From positions 1 to 64,000 of the forward strand of contig NZ_MSIF01000031.1 in the NCBI RefSeq assembly GCF_001921215.1: a stretch of DNA of 64,000 nucleotides. The letters run 5' to 3'. A program made the position numbers and the translations under genes. Within the stretch, counting starts at the first letter, position 1. Every line of letters starts with the position of its first letter. A model generated the notes under the pieces. The model searched no databases. It had not been told where the DNA came from and worked only from the letters and a program-made list of their open reading frames with translations. Below are positions 1-23,999 of this stretch, piece by piece. The stretch comes from Actinophytocola xinjiangensis (lineage in GTDB: Bacteria; Actinomycetota; Actinomycetes; Mycobacteriales; Pseudonocardiaceae).

Positions 1-611
1 AGGGTCAAGACAGCGCGGACCCGCCACAGGACCAGTCGGAGCAACGACACCAGGCAGCCCGGAGGTTAAAACTCAAGCTCACGCCTCAAGAGGCCCTGAC
101 ATGGGCTGGGGTGGGGGCTGGGTTCGTGTTCACCTGTGGGCCTCTTGACCCGTGAGCCTCCGCCGCCCTGACGCAGGGCTCAGGGGCAGGGCTGGCGCCC
201 TGCCCCACCATGGCCACCGACAACCCCAAAGCCCTCAACGCTCCCAGCACGCCAGGCCACGGCCACACCGAGGATGTTGCCGTCGGGATCAACGGTTGCG
301 GTTCGCCACGCTGTGGCCGCGCCGAGGTTGGTGCTGTCGTGATCAGCGGTCTTGGCTCGCCAAGCCACAGCCGCGCCGAGGCTCGTTGCCGTCGCGACCA
401 ACGGCCCCGGTTCGCCAGCTGTGGCCGCGCCGACGAGTTCTGGGCGGGCGACGATCCGGACGCGCCGGGCGCCCGGCTGTTCGGAACGCCCTAGACCCCA
501 CAAAGCAGACCCCACGAAGCAGACCCCACGAACCTGGCAACGTGGAGGAAGCGGACGAGCCCACCCACGGCGGACACTGTTGGCCTCACCAGTGACGAAG
601 GGCCACTCGCC
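1..611. other. Gene-poor left edge with degenerate repeats
   Basis: No open frame here has convincing codon bias, start context and family resemblance. The stretch holds a 54-bp degenerate tandem repeat (described separately) and, at about 490-535, three near-copies of a CAGACCCCACGAAG-type unit just before the symporter gene. The last ~70 bases before 612 should carry the symporter promoter, but no clear -35/-10 pair is seen. Confidence 0.5.
250..440. repeat. Four degenerate 54-bp tandem repeats
   Basis: Copies of a CGCCAxGCxxxGGCCGCGCCGAGG-like core begin at about 250, 304, 358 and 413, so the period is 54, 54 and 55 bp. Read on the minus strand the unit would encode an 18-residue repeat of the form LGAAxAWRxxTxDxDxxN. 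Arms of alternate copies are inverted (GCTGTGGC versus GCCACAGC). Whether this is a decayed repeat-protein gene or non-coding is undecided. Confidence 0.6.
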
Positions 612-1511
612 ATGGGACCGATCCTCACCGTCGCGCTGCCCGTTACGCTGGCGGTCGTCATGTTGGGCCTTGGGCTCGCGTTGACGACCGCCGACTTCAC
701 CCGCGTGCTCACCGCACCCAAGGCCGTGCTGCTGTCACTGGCCTGCCAACTCGTCGTCCTTCCCCTGCTGTGCTTCGGGATGGTCAAGCTCGTCGGTCTG
801 TCGCCGGTGTTCGCGGTGGGGATGATGATCCTGGTCGCCTCCCCCGGCGGGACCACCGCCAACCTGTTCAGTCACCTCGCCAAGGGCGACGTCGCCCTGA
901 ACGTCACGTTGACGGCCATCAACTCCGTGGTCGCCGTGGTGACGTTGCCGTTGATCGTCGGGTTGTCGATGAGTCACTTCCTCGCCGACGACGCGAACAT
1001 CGGACTGCAACCCGACAAGCTGGTTCAGGTGTTCGGCTACGTCCTCGTGCCGGTGGCCATCGGGATGTGGCTCAACCGCGCCTATCCGCGGTTCGCCGAG
1101 CGGATGCGGGGGCCGGTGAAGAAGACCTCCGTCATCGTGCTGGTGTTCATGTTGATCGGCACGGTGGTGCAGAACCGGGAGACGATCTTCTCCAACATCG
1201 ACACCATCGGTGGGGTGGCGCTGGCGCTCACGATACTGAGCTTCACCATCGGGTACTGGGTGCCCAAGCTCGCCGGGGTGAACCGGCAGCAGGCGATCGC
1301 CTCGGCCATGGAGATCGGGGTGCACAACGCCGTGCTGGCCATGGCGGTCGCCGCCTCGGTGTTCGACAGCCTGGACATGGTCATCCCGTCGGCGGTGTAC
1401 GGGACGCTGATGTTCGTGCCGGCGGGACTCGCGGCGTTGTACTTCGCCCGGCGTGAGGCGCGGATCGCCGCCGCCGAGCGGGAGCGGCCGGCCGAGGTCA
1501 TACCGGGGTAG
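612..1511 (+). CDS. Bile acid:sodium symporter (BASS) family transporter
   Basis: This 299-residue protein is almost wholly hydrophobic, with about nine or ten membrane segments, and matches the bile acid:sodium symporter fold in length and pattern: an N-terminal helix pair, a glycine-rich SPGGTTANLFS motif near residue 80, and a C-terminal AMEIGVHNAVLAM motif near residue 235, the two conserved ion-binding stretches of this family. Prokaryotic members are Na+-coupled organic-anion carriers with varied substrates, so the cargo is unknown. The ATG is preceded by a purine-rich CGAAGGG. The gene stands alone ahead of a two-component system and need not belong to the NRPS cluster. Confidence 0.88.
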   Translation: MGPILTVALPVTLAVVMLGLGLALTTADFTRVLTAPKAVLLSLACQLVVLPLLCFGMVKLVGLSPVFAVGMMILVASPGGTTANLFSHLAKGDVALNVTLTAINSVVAVVTLPLIVGLSMSHFLADDANIGLQPDKLVQVFGYVLVPVAIGMWLNRAYPRFAERMRGPVKKTSVIVLVFMLIGTVVQNRETIFSNIDTIGGVALALTILSFTIGYWVPKLAGVNRQQAIASAMEIGVHNAVLAMAVAASVFDSLDMVIPSAVYGTLMFVPAGLAALYFARREARIAAAERERPAEVIPG

Positions 1512-1527
1512 CACGCCGGGACTGGCT

Positions 1528-1557
1528 CCGTGGCGGGACGTGCGCGGCCCGCCACGG
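1528..1557 (+). terminator. Candidate hairpin terminator after the symporter gene
   Basis: A 10-bp perfect inverted repeat (CCGTGGCGGG/CCCGCCACGG, 10-nt loop) lies 16 bases after the symporter stop and 16 bases before the kinase start. No U-run follows, as is usual for high-GC actinomycete terminators. Confidence 0.5.
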
Positions 1558-1572
1558 GCCTACCGTTGACCC

Positions 1573-2751
1573 GTGCTGGAAACCATGCGGGACAACGGCG
1601 TGACCGCGCGCGGCCTGGGGTACGGGGCGACCCTGGTCGCCCTGCTGGTGCTCGGGGTCGTCGACCTCGTGCAGGACCACCACACCGTCCCGGCGACCGC
1701 GATGGCGTTGAGCCTCGCCAGGGTGGTGCCGCTGCTGGGCTACCGGCGGGTGCCGCTCCTGGCGGCCCTGGGTGAGCTGTCGGCGGTCCTGGTCACCGCG
1801 GTGGTCACCGCCCCGAGCCCGGTGTTCGAGTTCCCGGGCTCCGTGTACATCCCGTGGCCGTGGATCATGACCAACACCTGCGCGGTGGCCATCCTGGCCG
1901 GGCTGATCGCCTCCCGGGGCGGCCAGCGGCTCTCGCTCATGATGGCCACCGCCTACGTCACGGTGGGACTGCTGCTGACCGTGTGGGCGGGACACGGCGC
2001 GTGGACCTCGATGACCTCCGCGGCGGTCGTCGTCGGGGTGGCGGTGTTCGTCGGCAACTACGTGCACGGCCGGGGCGCCATCGCGGTGGAGCTGGTGCGG
2101 GAACGCAAGGTCAGCGCCCAGGAGCGGGAGCTGCGTTCGGTCGTCGAGGAGCGGGGGCGGATCGCCAGGGAGCTGCACGACGTGGTCGCCCACCACCTGT
2201 CCATGATCACCGTGCAGGCCGAGACCGTCCGCTACCGGCACAGCGGGGTCCCCGACACCCTCGCCACCGAGTTCAGCGGGATCGCCGACCTCGCCCGCTC
2301 CTCGCTGGCCGAGCTGCGCGGGCTGCTCTCCGCCCTGCGCGACGACGGCGCCGACCCCCACCGCGCGCCCCAGCCGACCCTGGCCGACCTACCGGCGCTC
2401 GCCGACCGGGTCACCGCCGCCGGCACCCCGGTCGCCCTGAGCGTGCCGCCCGACGTCAGCGGCCTGCCCCAGGTCGTCGGCCTGGCCGCCTACCGGATCG
2501 TGCAGGAGGCGTTGAGCAACGTCGTGCGGCACGCCGGCGGCGCGAACACCCGGGCGGTGGTCACCCGCACGGCTGACGCGCTGGAGGTCGAGGTGACCAA
2601 CGACCGCCCGCCCCGGCCCGCCGCCGGCGCCGAGGGCACCGGGCACGGCCTGGTCGGCCTGCGGGAACGCGCCATCCTGTTGGGCGGCACCTTCGCCACC
2701 GACCAGCCCGACGGCGGCTGGCGGGTCCGGGCGACCCTCCCGTTACGGTGA
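1573..2751 (+). CDS. NarL-type sensor histidine kinase
   Basis: A 392-residue HisKA_3 kinase. The first ~170 residues hold about five membrane helices with no large extracellular loop, suggesting sensing at or within the membrane. The phospho-acceptor region RIARELHDVVAHHLSM (about residue 197) carries the family histidine. The HATPase end has the N-box VQEALSNVVRHA and the G-box GTGHGLVGLRERA. The GTG at 1573 fits the membrane start. The last sense codon but one is TTA (2743-2745), a possible bldA-dependent codon. Its stop overlaps the regulator start (GTGA), so the pair is co-translated. It flanks the NRPS operon and could control it, but no target is shown. Confidence 0.9.
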   Translation: MLETMRDNGVTARGLGYGATLVALLVLGVVDLVQDHHTVPATAMALSLARVVPLLGYRRVPLLAALGELSAVLVTAVVTAPSPVFEFPGSVYIPWPWIMTNTCAVAILAGLIASRGGQRLSLMMATAYVTVGLLLTVWAGHGAWTSMTSAAVVVGVAVFVGNYVHGRGAIAVELVRERKVSAQERELRSVVEERGRIARELHDVVAHHLSMITVQAETVRYRHSGVPDTLATEFSGIADLARSSLAELRGLLSALRDDGADPHRAPQPTLADLPALADRVTAAGTPVALSVPPDVSGLPQVVGLAAYRIVQEALSNVVRHAGGANTRAVVTRTADALEVEVTNDRPPRPAAGAEGTGHGLVGLRERAILLGGTFATDQPDGGWRVRATLPLR

Positions 2752-3413
2752 CTCCGGTGGACGAGCCGATCAGCGTGGTCGTGGTCGACGACCAGGACAT
2801 GGTGCGGGCCGGGTTCGCCGCGCTGCTGGACGCGCAGGACGACCTGACCGTCGTCGGTCAGGCCGCCGACGGGCAGGCCGCGCTGGAGGTGTGCGCGCGG
2901 ACCGCGCCGGACGTGGTGCTGATGGACGTGCGGATGCCGGTCCTCGACGGTGTCGAGGCGACCAGACGGCTGGCCGGCGGACCCAGCCGGGTCCTCATGT
3001 TGACCACCTTCGACATCGACGAATACGTGTACACCGCGCTGCGGGCCGGCGCGTCCGGGTTCCTGCTCAAGGACGCCACCCCGGACGAACTGGTCAGCGC
3101 GGTCCGGGTGGTCGCGGCCGGCCAGTCGCTGCTGGCGCCGACGGTCACCCGCCGGCTGATCGAACACTTCACCCGCCAGCCCGCCCTGGCCGCCACCCCG
3201 CCGACGCTCGACGCGCTCACCCCGCGTGAACGCGAGGTGCTCGGCTGGGTGGCGCGGGGTGAGTCGAACACCGAGATCGCCGCCCGGCTCGTGCTGGCCG
3301 AGCAGACCGTCAAGACGCACGTCGGGCGGATCTTCCTCAAGCTCGGCATCCGCGACCGGGCGCAGGCCGTGATGGTCGCCTACGAGACCGGGCTGGTCTC
3401 GCCCGGCCGGTGA
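2748..3413 (+). CDS. NarL/FixJ-family response regulator
   Basis: A 221-residue response regulator. The receiver domain (about residues 5-120) has the acidic VVVDDQD cluster, the phospho-acceptor Asp in VVLMDVRMP and the conserved Lys in FLLKDATP. A LuxR-type helix-turn-helix (about residues 150-215) follows, with LTPREREVL and NTEIAARL...TVKTHV. It is the cognate partner of the kinase just upstream, whose stop it overlaps by GTGA. Its 3' end overlaps the convergent dioxygenase gene by 34 bp, so transcription of each could interfere with the other. Confidence 0.93.
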   Translation: MTPVDEPISVVVVDDQDMVRAGFAALLDAQDDLTVVGQAADGQAALEVCARTAPDVVLMDVRMPVLDGVEATRRLAGGPSRVLMLTTFDIDEYVYTALRAGASGFLLKDATPDELVSAVRVVAAGQSLLAPTVTRRLIEHFTRQPALAATPPTLDALTPREREVLGWVARGESNTEIAARLVLAEQTVKTHVGRIFLKLGIRDRAQAVMVAYETGLVSPGR

Positions 3414-4312
3414 GCCTGCGCCATCGCCACGGCGATCCGGCGCGGACCGGTGAACGGCTCCCGGCCGTGCGCGGTCAGCATGTTGTCGATCACCAGGACG
3501 TCGTCGGTCTCGTAGTCGAACCGGGTGGTGGCGCCGCGGTAGCAGGACCGCAGGTGCGCCATGACCTCGGCGTCGATCTCGCCGCCGTCGCCGTAGAAGG
3601 TGTTGGTGGGCAACGAGTCCGCCGAGAACAGGCCGAGCAGGCCGTCGCGCAGCTCGGCGGCCAGCGTGGTCACGTGGAAGAACGTGACGTGGTTGAACCA
3701 CACCCGCTCCCCGGAGTCCGGGTGGGTGTGCACGGCCGGGCGCACCGCCCGGGTGCGCAGCCCGCCGGGCAGCCACTCGACGGTGATGTCCTTGCCCTGG
3801 CAGTACTTCTCCACCTCGGCGCGGTCCTCGGTGCCGAACACGTGCTGCCAGCTCTGGCCGAAGTCGTCGTGGAAGTTGCGGACCACCATCCACCCCCGGC
3901 GCTCGAACTCGGCGCGCACGTCCGGGTCGACCAGCCGGTACACCTCGCGCACGTCGGCCAGCGGGGTGGCGCCGGCGGTCTCCGGGGGGCGCACGCAGTG
4001 GAAGTACAGCGTCCTGGGCCAGCTGGCCTGGTAGGAGTTCTCGTTGTGCAGGAAGATCTCCTCGTCGGGCGGGTAGTCCGTCGAGGTGTACACCTGCCCC
4101 TTGATGACACTGCGCGGCGAGGACTTCTCCGCGTAGGTCAGCGGCGGCCCGGACAGCGCCCGCACGACGCCCTCGAACCCGTCAACGCCACCGATGTCGA
4201 ACCCGCGCAGCAGCAGCGCGCCCCGGGTGCCCAGGACCTTGCGCAGCTCGTCGCGCTCGGCCGCGATCCGGGCCAGCGGGTCGCCTTCTCCGTCGACCAG
4301 ATAGGGAAACAC
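3380..4312 (-). CDS. TauD/TfdA (SyrP-like) Fe(II)/2-oxoglutarate dioxygenase, copy 2
   Basis: A 310-residue non-heme iron dioxygenase of the TauD/TfdA clavaminate-synthase-like group. The facial triad is visible as LHNENSY (His-x-Glu, about residue 120) and the distal His in LTAHGREPFTGPRR (about residue 290) with the 2OG-binding Arg after it. SyrP-like members with His-x-Glu hydroxylate the beta-carbon of amino acids, often on a carrier protein. The GTG start has GAGGAG eight bases before it. It lies 11 bp after its paralogue of identical length and is the last gene of the NRPS operon. Likely role: beta-hydroxylation of an Asn/Asp-like or basic residue; the substrate is inferred, not seen. 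Confidence 0.87.
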   Translation of the reverse strand: MFPYLVDGEGDPLARIAAERDELRKVLGTRGALLLRGFDIGGVDGFEGVVRALSGPPLTYAEKSSPRSVIKGQVYTSTDYPPDEEIFLHNENSYQASWPRTLYFHCVRPPETAGATPLADVREVYRLVDPDVRAEFERRGWMVVRNFHDDFGQSWQHVFGTEDRAEVEKYCQGKDITVEWLPGGLRTRAVRPAVHTHPDSGERVWFNHVTFFHVTTLAAELRDGLLGLFSADSLPTNTFYGDGGEIDAEVMAHLRSCYRGATTRFDYETDDVLVIDNMLTAHGREPFTGPRRIAVAMAQAHRPGETSPVS

Positions 4313-4323
4313 GTCGTCGCTCC

Positions 4324-5256
4324 TCAGCCGGACATGGCGACCAGCACGCGGCGGTCACCGGTGTAGGGCCGGCGCCCGTGGGCGACCAGCACGTTGTCGA
4401 TGACCAGTACGTCCCCGGGACGCCAGGCGACGTCCACGGCGGTGGACAGGCCCCGGTCGCGGATCTGGGTGATGTACTCCGGCGGGATCGGTGAGCCGTC
4501 GGCGAAGGTCACGTACTGGGGCAGCTCCTCGGGCTTCATCACCTCCGACATCACCCGCGCCACCTCGTCCTCCAGCCCGGCCGGATGCCACTGGTCGACC
4601 TGGTTGAACCACACCTCGGTGCCGGTGACCGGGTGGCGGGTGGTCGCCGGGCGGGTGTGGCTGACCCGCAGCCCGTCGGCCGTCCACTCGACAGTGGCGT
4701 CGCTGTCGGCGAGGAACCGCTCGACCTGCGCGCGGTCGTCGGTCTCGAACGTCTCCCGCCAGCTCTTGCCCAGCCCGGTGCCGTCGTGCAGCAGTTGCAG
4801 GTACCGCACGCCGCCGGCGAACGCGTCGCGCACCTCGGGGTCGAGGACCTCCAGCCATCGCTGGGCGTCCAGGACCGGGGTGGCGCCGCCGGTCTCGGCC
4901 GCGACCTGGCAGTAGAACATCAGCCGCGATGGCCAGGACGCGGCGTAGGACAGCTCGCCGTGCATGGAGATCGTGTAGCGCGACGGGTACTCGGTGGAGG
5001 TGTAGACGTTGTCGCCGACCTTGGTCCGGGGCGAGTTGCCGTGCACGTAGGACAGCCGGTTGGGCAGCAGCAGGTCCATCACCGTGTCCAGCTCGTCGGG
5101 GGTGACGGCGAAACCGCGCAGCAGCAACGCCTTCTCCCGGGCGAGCAGCGCGCCGAGGTCGGGCACCGAGTCGAGGTGGGCGACGAGTCCGGCGACGGTC
5201 GGCGCGTGGCCGGTGCTGTCCGGGCTGACCTCCAGCGGCTTCCAGGTGTCGTTCAC
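4324..5256 (-). CDS. TauD/TfdA (SyrP-like) Fe(II)/2-oxoglutarate dioxygenase, copy 1
   Basis: A 310-residue paralogue of the following gene, sharing YTSTEYP, a His-x-Glu iron motif (SMHGELSY), a FNQVDQWHP segment and the distal LVAHGRRPYTGDRR. The start is the GTG at 5256, preceded by AGAAAGGA and overlapping the exporter stop (GTGA); a longer open frame upstream is only exporter sequence in another frame. The family acts with Fe(II), O2 and 2-oxoglutarate, typically hydroxylating amino-acid beta-carbons. Two divergent copies suggest two different residues or carrier domains as targets, with the NRPS-bound Asn-like residues the obvious candidates. Confidence 0.87.
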   Translation of the reverse strand: MNDTWKPLEVSPDSTGHAPTVAGLVAHLDSVPDLGALLAREKALLLRGFAVTPDELDTVMDLLLPNRLSYVHGNSPRTKVGDNVYTSTEYPSRYTISMHGELSYAASWPSRLMFYCQVAAETGGATPVLDAQRWLEVLDPEVRDAFAGGVRYLQLLHDGTGLGKSWRETFETDDRAQVERFLADSDATVEWTADGLRVSHTRPATTRHPVTGTEVWFNQVDQWHPAGLEDEVARVMSEVMKPEELPQYVTFADGSPIPPEYITQIRDRGLSTAVDVAWRPGDVLVIDNVLVAHGRRPYTGDRRVLVAMSG

Positions 5257-6611
5257 GACGGGTCCTTTCTCTCCAGGTCGAAGGCCGCGCGTTCGGTGCG
5301 TTCGGCCTCGGCGGCCGCGCGGCCGGCGAAGCCGACGACGGCCAGCAGGGCGATGACGGCCATCGCGGCGCCGACGACGGCCATGGCGGCGGTGGTGCTC
5401 AACGCGTCCAGCAGCAGGCCGGCGGCCAGCGCGCCCAGCGAGTTGGCGCCGGAGGTGATCACGGTGGCGATGGACGCCGCCCGGGCCTGCATGTTCTCCG
5501 GGGTGGTCCTGACCTGGTAGACCATGCCGGCGACGTTGCCGACACCGGCCAGGAAGATGATCAGCGCGTAGACCAGCCCCAGCAACCAGGCGTTGGTGGT
5601 CAGGGCGATCAGCGGCATCAGCAGCGCCCAGCTGACGTTCACCGTCATGATCACCCGGCGGATGCCCAGCCAGCGCAGCGCGACGTTGCCGCACAGCGAG
5701 CCGAGCAGCCCGGCGACCGCGTTCGCACCCAGCAGCAGCCCCACCAGCTCGGGCGAGCCGCCGTTGTCCTTGACGATGACGATCAGGCCCAGGATCAGCA
5801 CCTGGAACAGCACGTTGCTGGCGGTCAGCAGCGACAGCGCGCGCCGCAGGTACTTCTGTCCCCAGACGAACCGGAAGCCCTCGCCGATGCGCGAGCGCAG
5901 CGTCTCCCGCCCGGGTTTGCGTTCCCCGGCGGTCAGGTCACCGCGCACGAACAGCGAGCTGAGCAGGGCGACCAGGTGGGCGAGCGCCGCGAACCCGAAC
6001 GGCGACCAGCGCAGGAACCCGAACAGTACGGTGCCCAGCGGCTGGCCGGCCAGGCTCGCCGCGCGGCCCCGGGACTCGTTGGCGGCGATCGCGGTCCCCA
6101 GTTGGGAGCGCGGCACCACGCGGAACACCGCCACCCGCTCGGCCAGCACGTAGATCGCGCCGAGGCTGGTGTCGACGAACGCGACGACCATCAGGTGCGG
6201 GATGGACACCACGCCCAGGGCGGCGGTGACCGCGACGCTGCCGATGCTGACCACCCGGCCGAGGTTGGCCCAGACCATGGTGCGGCGCCGGTCCCACCGG
6301 TCGACCCATGCGCCGGCCGGCAGCTGCACGACCAGCGCGGGCAGCAGCGCGGCGAACCCGACCAGGCCGGCGGCGGTGGCCGAGCCGGTCGACCAGTACA
6401 CCAGCAGTGTGTAGCCGATGCCCGAGGCGCGGGAGCCGAGCGCGGACAGGCCGGATCCCAGCCACAGCAACAGGAAGTCCCGGTTGCGCCGCAGCGGCGT
6501 CTCGACCGGGGCCGGGGGTTGGTCGGCGGCGGTCCGGTCGGTCGCGGTCTGGTCGGTCGCGGTCTGGTCGGTCGCGGTCTGGTCGGTCGCGGTCTGGTCG
6601 GCGGCGGTCAC
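5253..6611 (-). CDS. MFS exporter (EntS/MFS_3-like)
   Basis: A 452-residue major facilitator with about 12 membrane helices after a ~50-residue hydrophilic N-terminus. The motif between helices 2 and 3 reads DRWDRRRTM (about residue 110), as in drug and siderophore exporters. Its position inside the NRPS operon, overlapping both neighbours by GTGA, argues for export of, or self-resistance to, the peptide. The GTG at 6611 is chosen because it overlaps the carbamoyltransferase stop. The cytoplasmic N-terminus contains four perfect DQTAT repeats, unusual for this family. Siderophore export is possible but no hydroxamate or catechol genes are seen here. Confidence 0.88.
   Translation of the reverse strand: MTAADQTATDQTATDQTATDQTATDRTAADQPPAPVETPLRRNRDFLLLWLGSGLSALGSRASGIGYTLLVYWSTGSATAAGLVGFAALLPALVVQLPAGAWVDRWDRRRTMVWANLGRVVSIGSVAVTAALGVVSIPHLMVVAFVDTSLGAIYVLAERVAVFRVVPRSQLGTAIAANESRGRAASLAGQPLGTVLFGFLRWSPFGFAALAHLVALLSSLFVRGDLTAGERKPGRETLRSRIGEGFRFVWGQKYLRRALSLLTASNVLFQVLILGLIVIVKDNGGSPELVGLLLGANAVAGLLGSLCGNVALRWLGIRRVIMTVNVSWALLMPLIALTTNAWLLGLVYALIIFLAGVGNVAGMVYQVRTTPENMQARAASIATVITSGANSLGALAAGLLLDALSTTAAMAVVGAAMAVIALLAVVGFAGRAAAEAERTERAAFDLERKDPS
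6541..6600 (-). repeat. Four perfect 15-bp tandem repeats in the exporter gene
   Basis: GTCGCGGTCTGGTCG is repeated exactly four times, with a fifth degenerate copy at 6526-6540. It encodes DQTAT repeats at the exporter N-terminus. Because the unit is a multiple of three, slippage would change copy number without a frameshift. Confidence 0.95.
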
Positions 6612-7528
6612 CTCGGGCCGCCGTTGGCCCAGTCGAGCACCGCCATCGCGCTGTAGAGCTTGTTCTCCGCCTGGAAGAACGCGATGCTGGCCGGCCCGTC
6701 GAGCACCTCGGCGGCGACCTCCTCGCCCCGGTGGGCCGGCAGGTCGTGCATGAACACCGCGTTCGGGCTGCCCGCCCACAGCGACAGGTCCACCCGGAAC
6801 GGGGTGAACACCGCGCGCCAGTCCTGGTCGGGCTTGACCGTGCCGGTGGTCTGCCAGCGGGTCGTGTAGACCACGTCGACGCCGGTGGGCAGATCGACCA
6901 TGTCATGGCGTTCCTCGACGACCGCGCCGTACTTCTTGGCCCGGGCCATGGTCCGCTCGGCGATCTCGGCCGGCAGGCCGTAGCCGGGCGGGGTGCGCAG
7001 GAACAGCTCCACCCCGGTGAACCGGCTCAGGGCCAACGCCAGCGCGGTCGCGGTGTTGTTGCCCTCACCGACGTAGAGCACGCGCAGCGACTCGATCCGG
7101 CCGAAGTGGCGCAGCAGGGTGGTCAGGTCGGCCAGCGCCTGGGTCGGGTGTTCCTCGGTGCTCATGGCGTTCACCACGGCCATCGCCGACTGGCCGGCCC
7201 AGCCGCGCAGCAGCTCCGGTTCGCCCGGTGCCCGCGCGACCAGCAGGTCCAACATGGACGACAGCACCCGGCCGGTGTCGGCGACGGACTCACCGGTGTT
7301 GGTCTGCAGGTCCTCGGCGCCGTAGCTGACGACCGACGCGCCGAGGCGCTGGGCGCCGACGGAGAACGCGGTGCGGGTGCGGGTGGAGGTCTTGGTGAAG
7401 TAGATGCCGGCGACCCGGCCGGCCAGCGGCCGGCCGTGGCCCCCGTCGGCGAACAGCGCTCCCCGGCAGACCACGGAGAACAGCTCCTCGTCGGTGAGGT
7501 CGTCGATCGAGATGAGATGTCGTACCAC
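6608..7528 (-). CDS. Ornithine-carbamoyltransferase-like enzyme of specialised metabolism
   Basis: A 306-residue member of the aspartate/ornithine carbamoyltransferase superfamily. The carbamoyl-phosphate motif KTSTRTRT (about residue 46) and HPTQALADL (about residue 128) are intact. The amino-acid-binding motif, HCLP in ornithine carbamoyltransferases, reads HDLPAHRGEE, so the conserved Cys is Asp, implying a substrate other than ornithine. Related cluster enzymes (VioL of viomycin, ZmaT of zwittermicin) carbamoylate 2,3-diaminopropionate to beta-ureidoalanine. With the SbnA-like gene upstream in the same operon, that is the likeliest role here. The GTG start has AGGAGAG before it. It sits 25 bp after the NRPS and overlaps the exporter by GTGA. 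Confidence 0.85.
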   Translation of the reverse strand: MVRHLISIDDLTDEELFSVVCRGALFADGGHGRPLAGRVAGIYFTKTSTRTRTAFSVGAQRLGASVVSYGAEDLQTNTGESVADTGRVLSSMLDLLVARAPGEPELLRGWAGQSAMAVVNAMSTEEHPTQALADLTTLLRHFGRIESLRVLYVGEGNNTATALALALSRFTGVELFLRTPPGYGLPAEIAERTMARAKKYGAVVEERHDMVDLPTGVDVVYTTRWQTTGTVKPDQDWRAVFTPFRVDLSLWAGSPNAVFMHDLPAHRGEEVAAEVLDGPASIAFFQAENKLYSAMAVLDWANGGPR

Positions 7529-7553
7529 GAGTGCTCTCCTGGATCAGCGCAGG

Positions 7554-23995
<16,442 letters not shown>

Positions 23996-23999
<4 letters not shown>

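Noticed and set aside
5257-5694. N-terminal extension of the first dioxygenase to 456 residues
   Set aside because: The extension is out of frame with, and inside, the exporter gene. The GTG at 5256 has a good ribosome-binding site and gives the same length as its paralogue.
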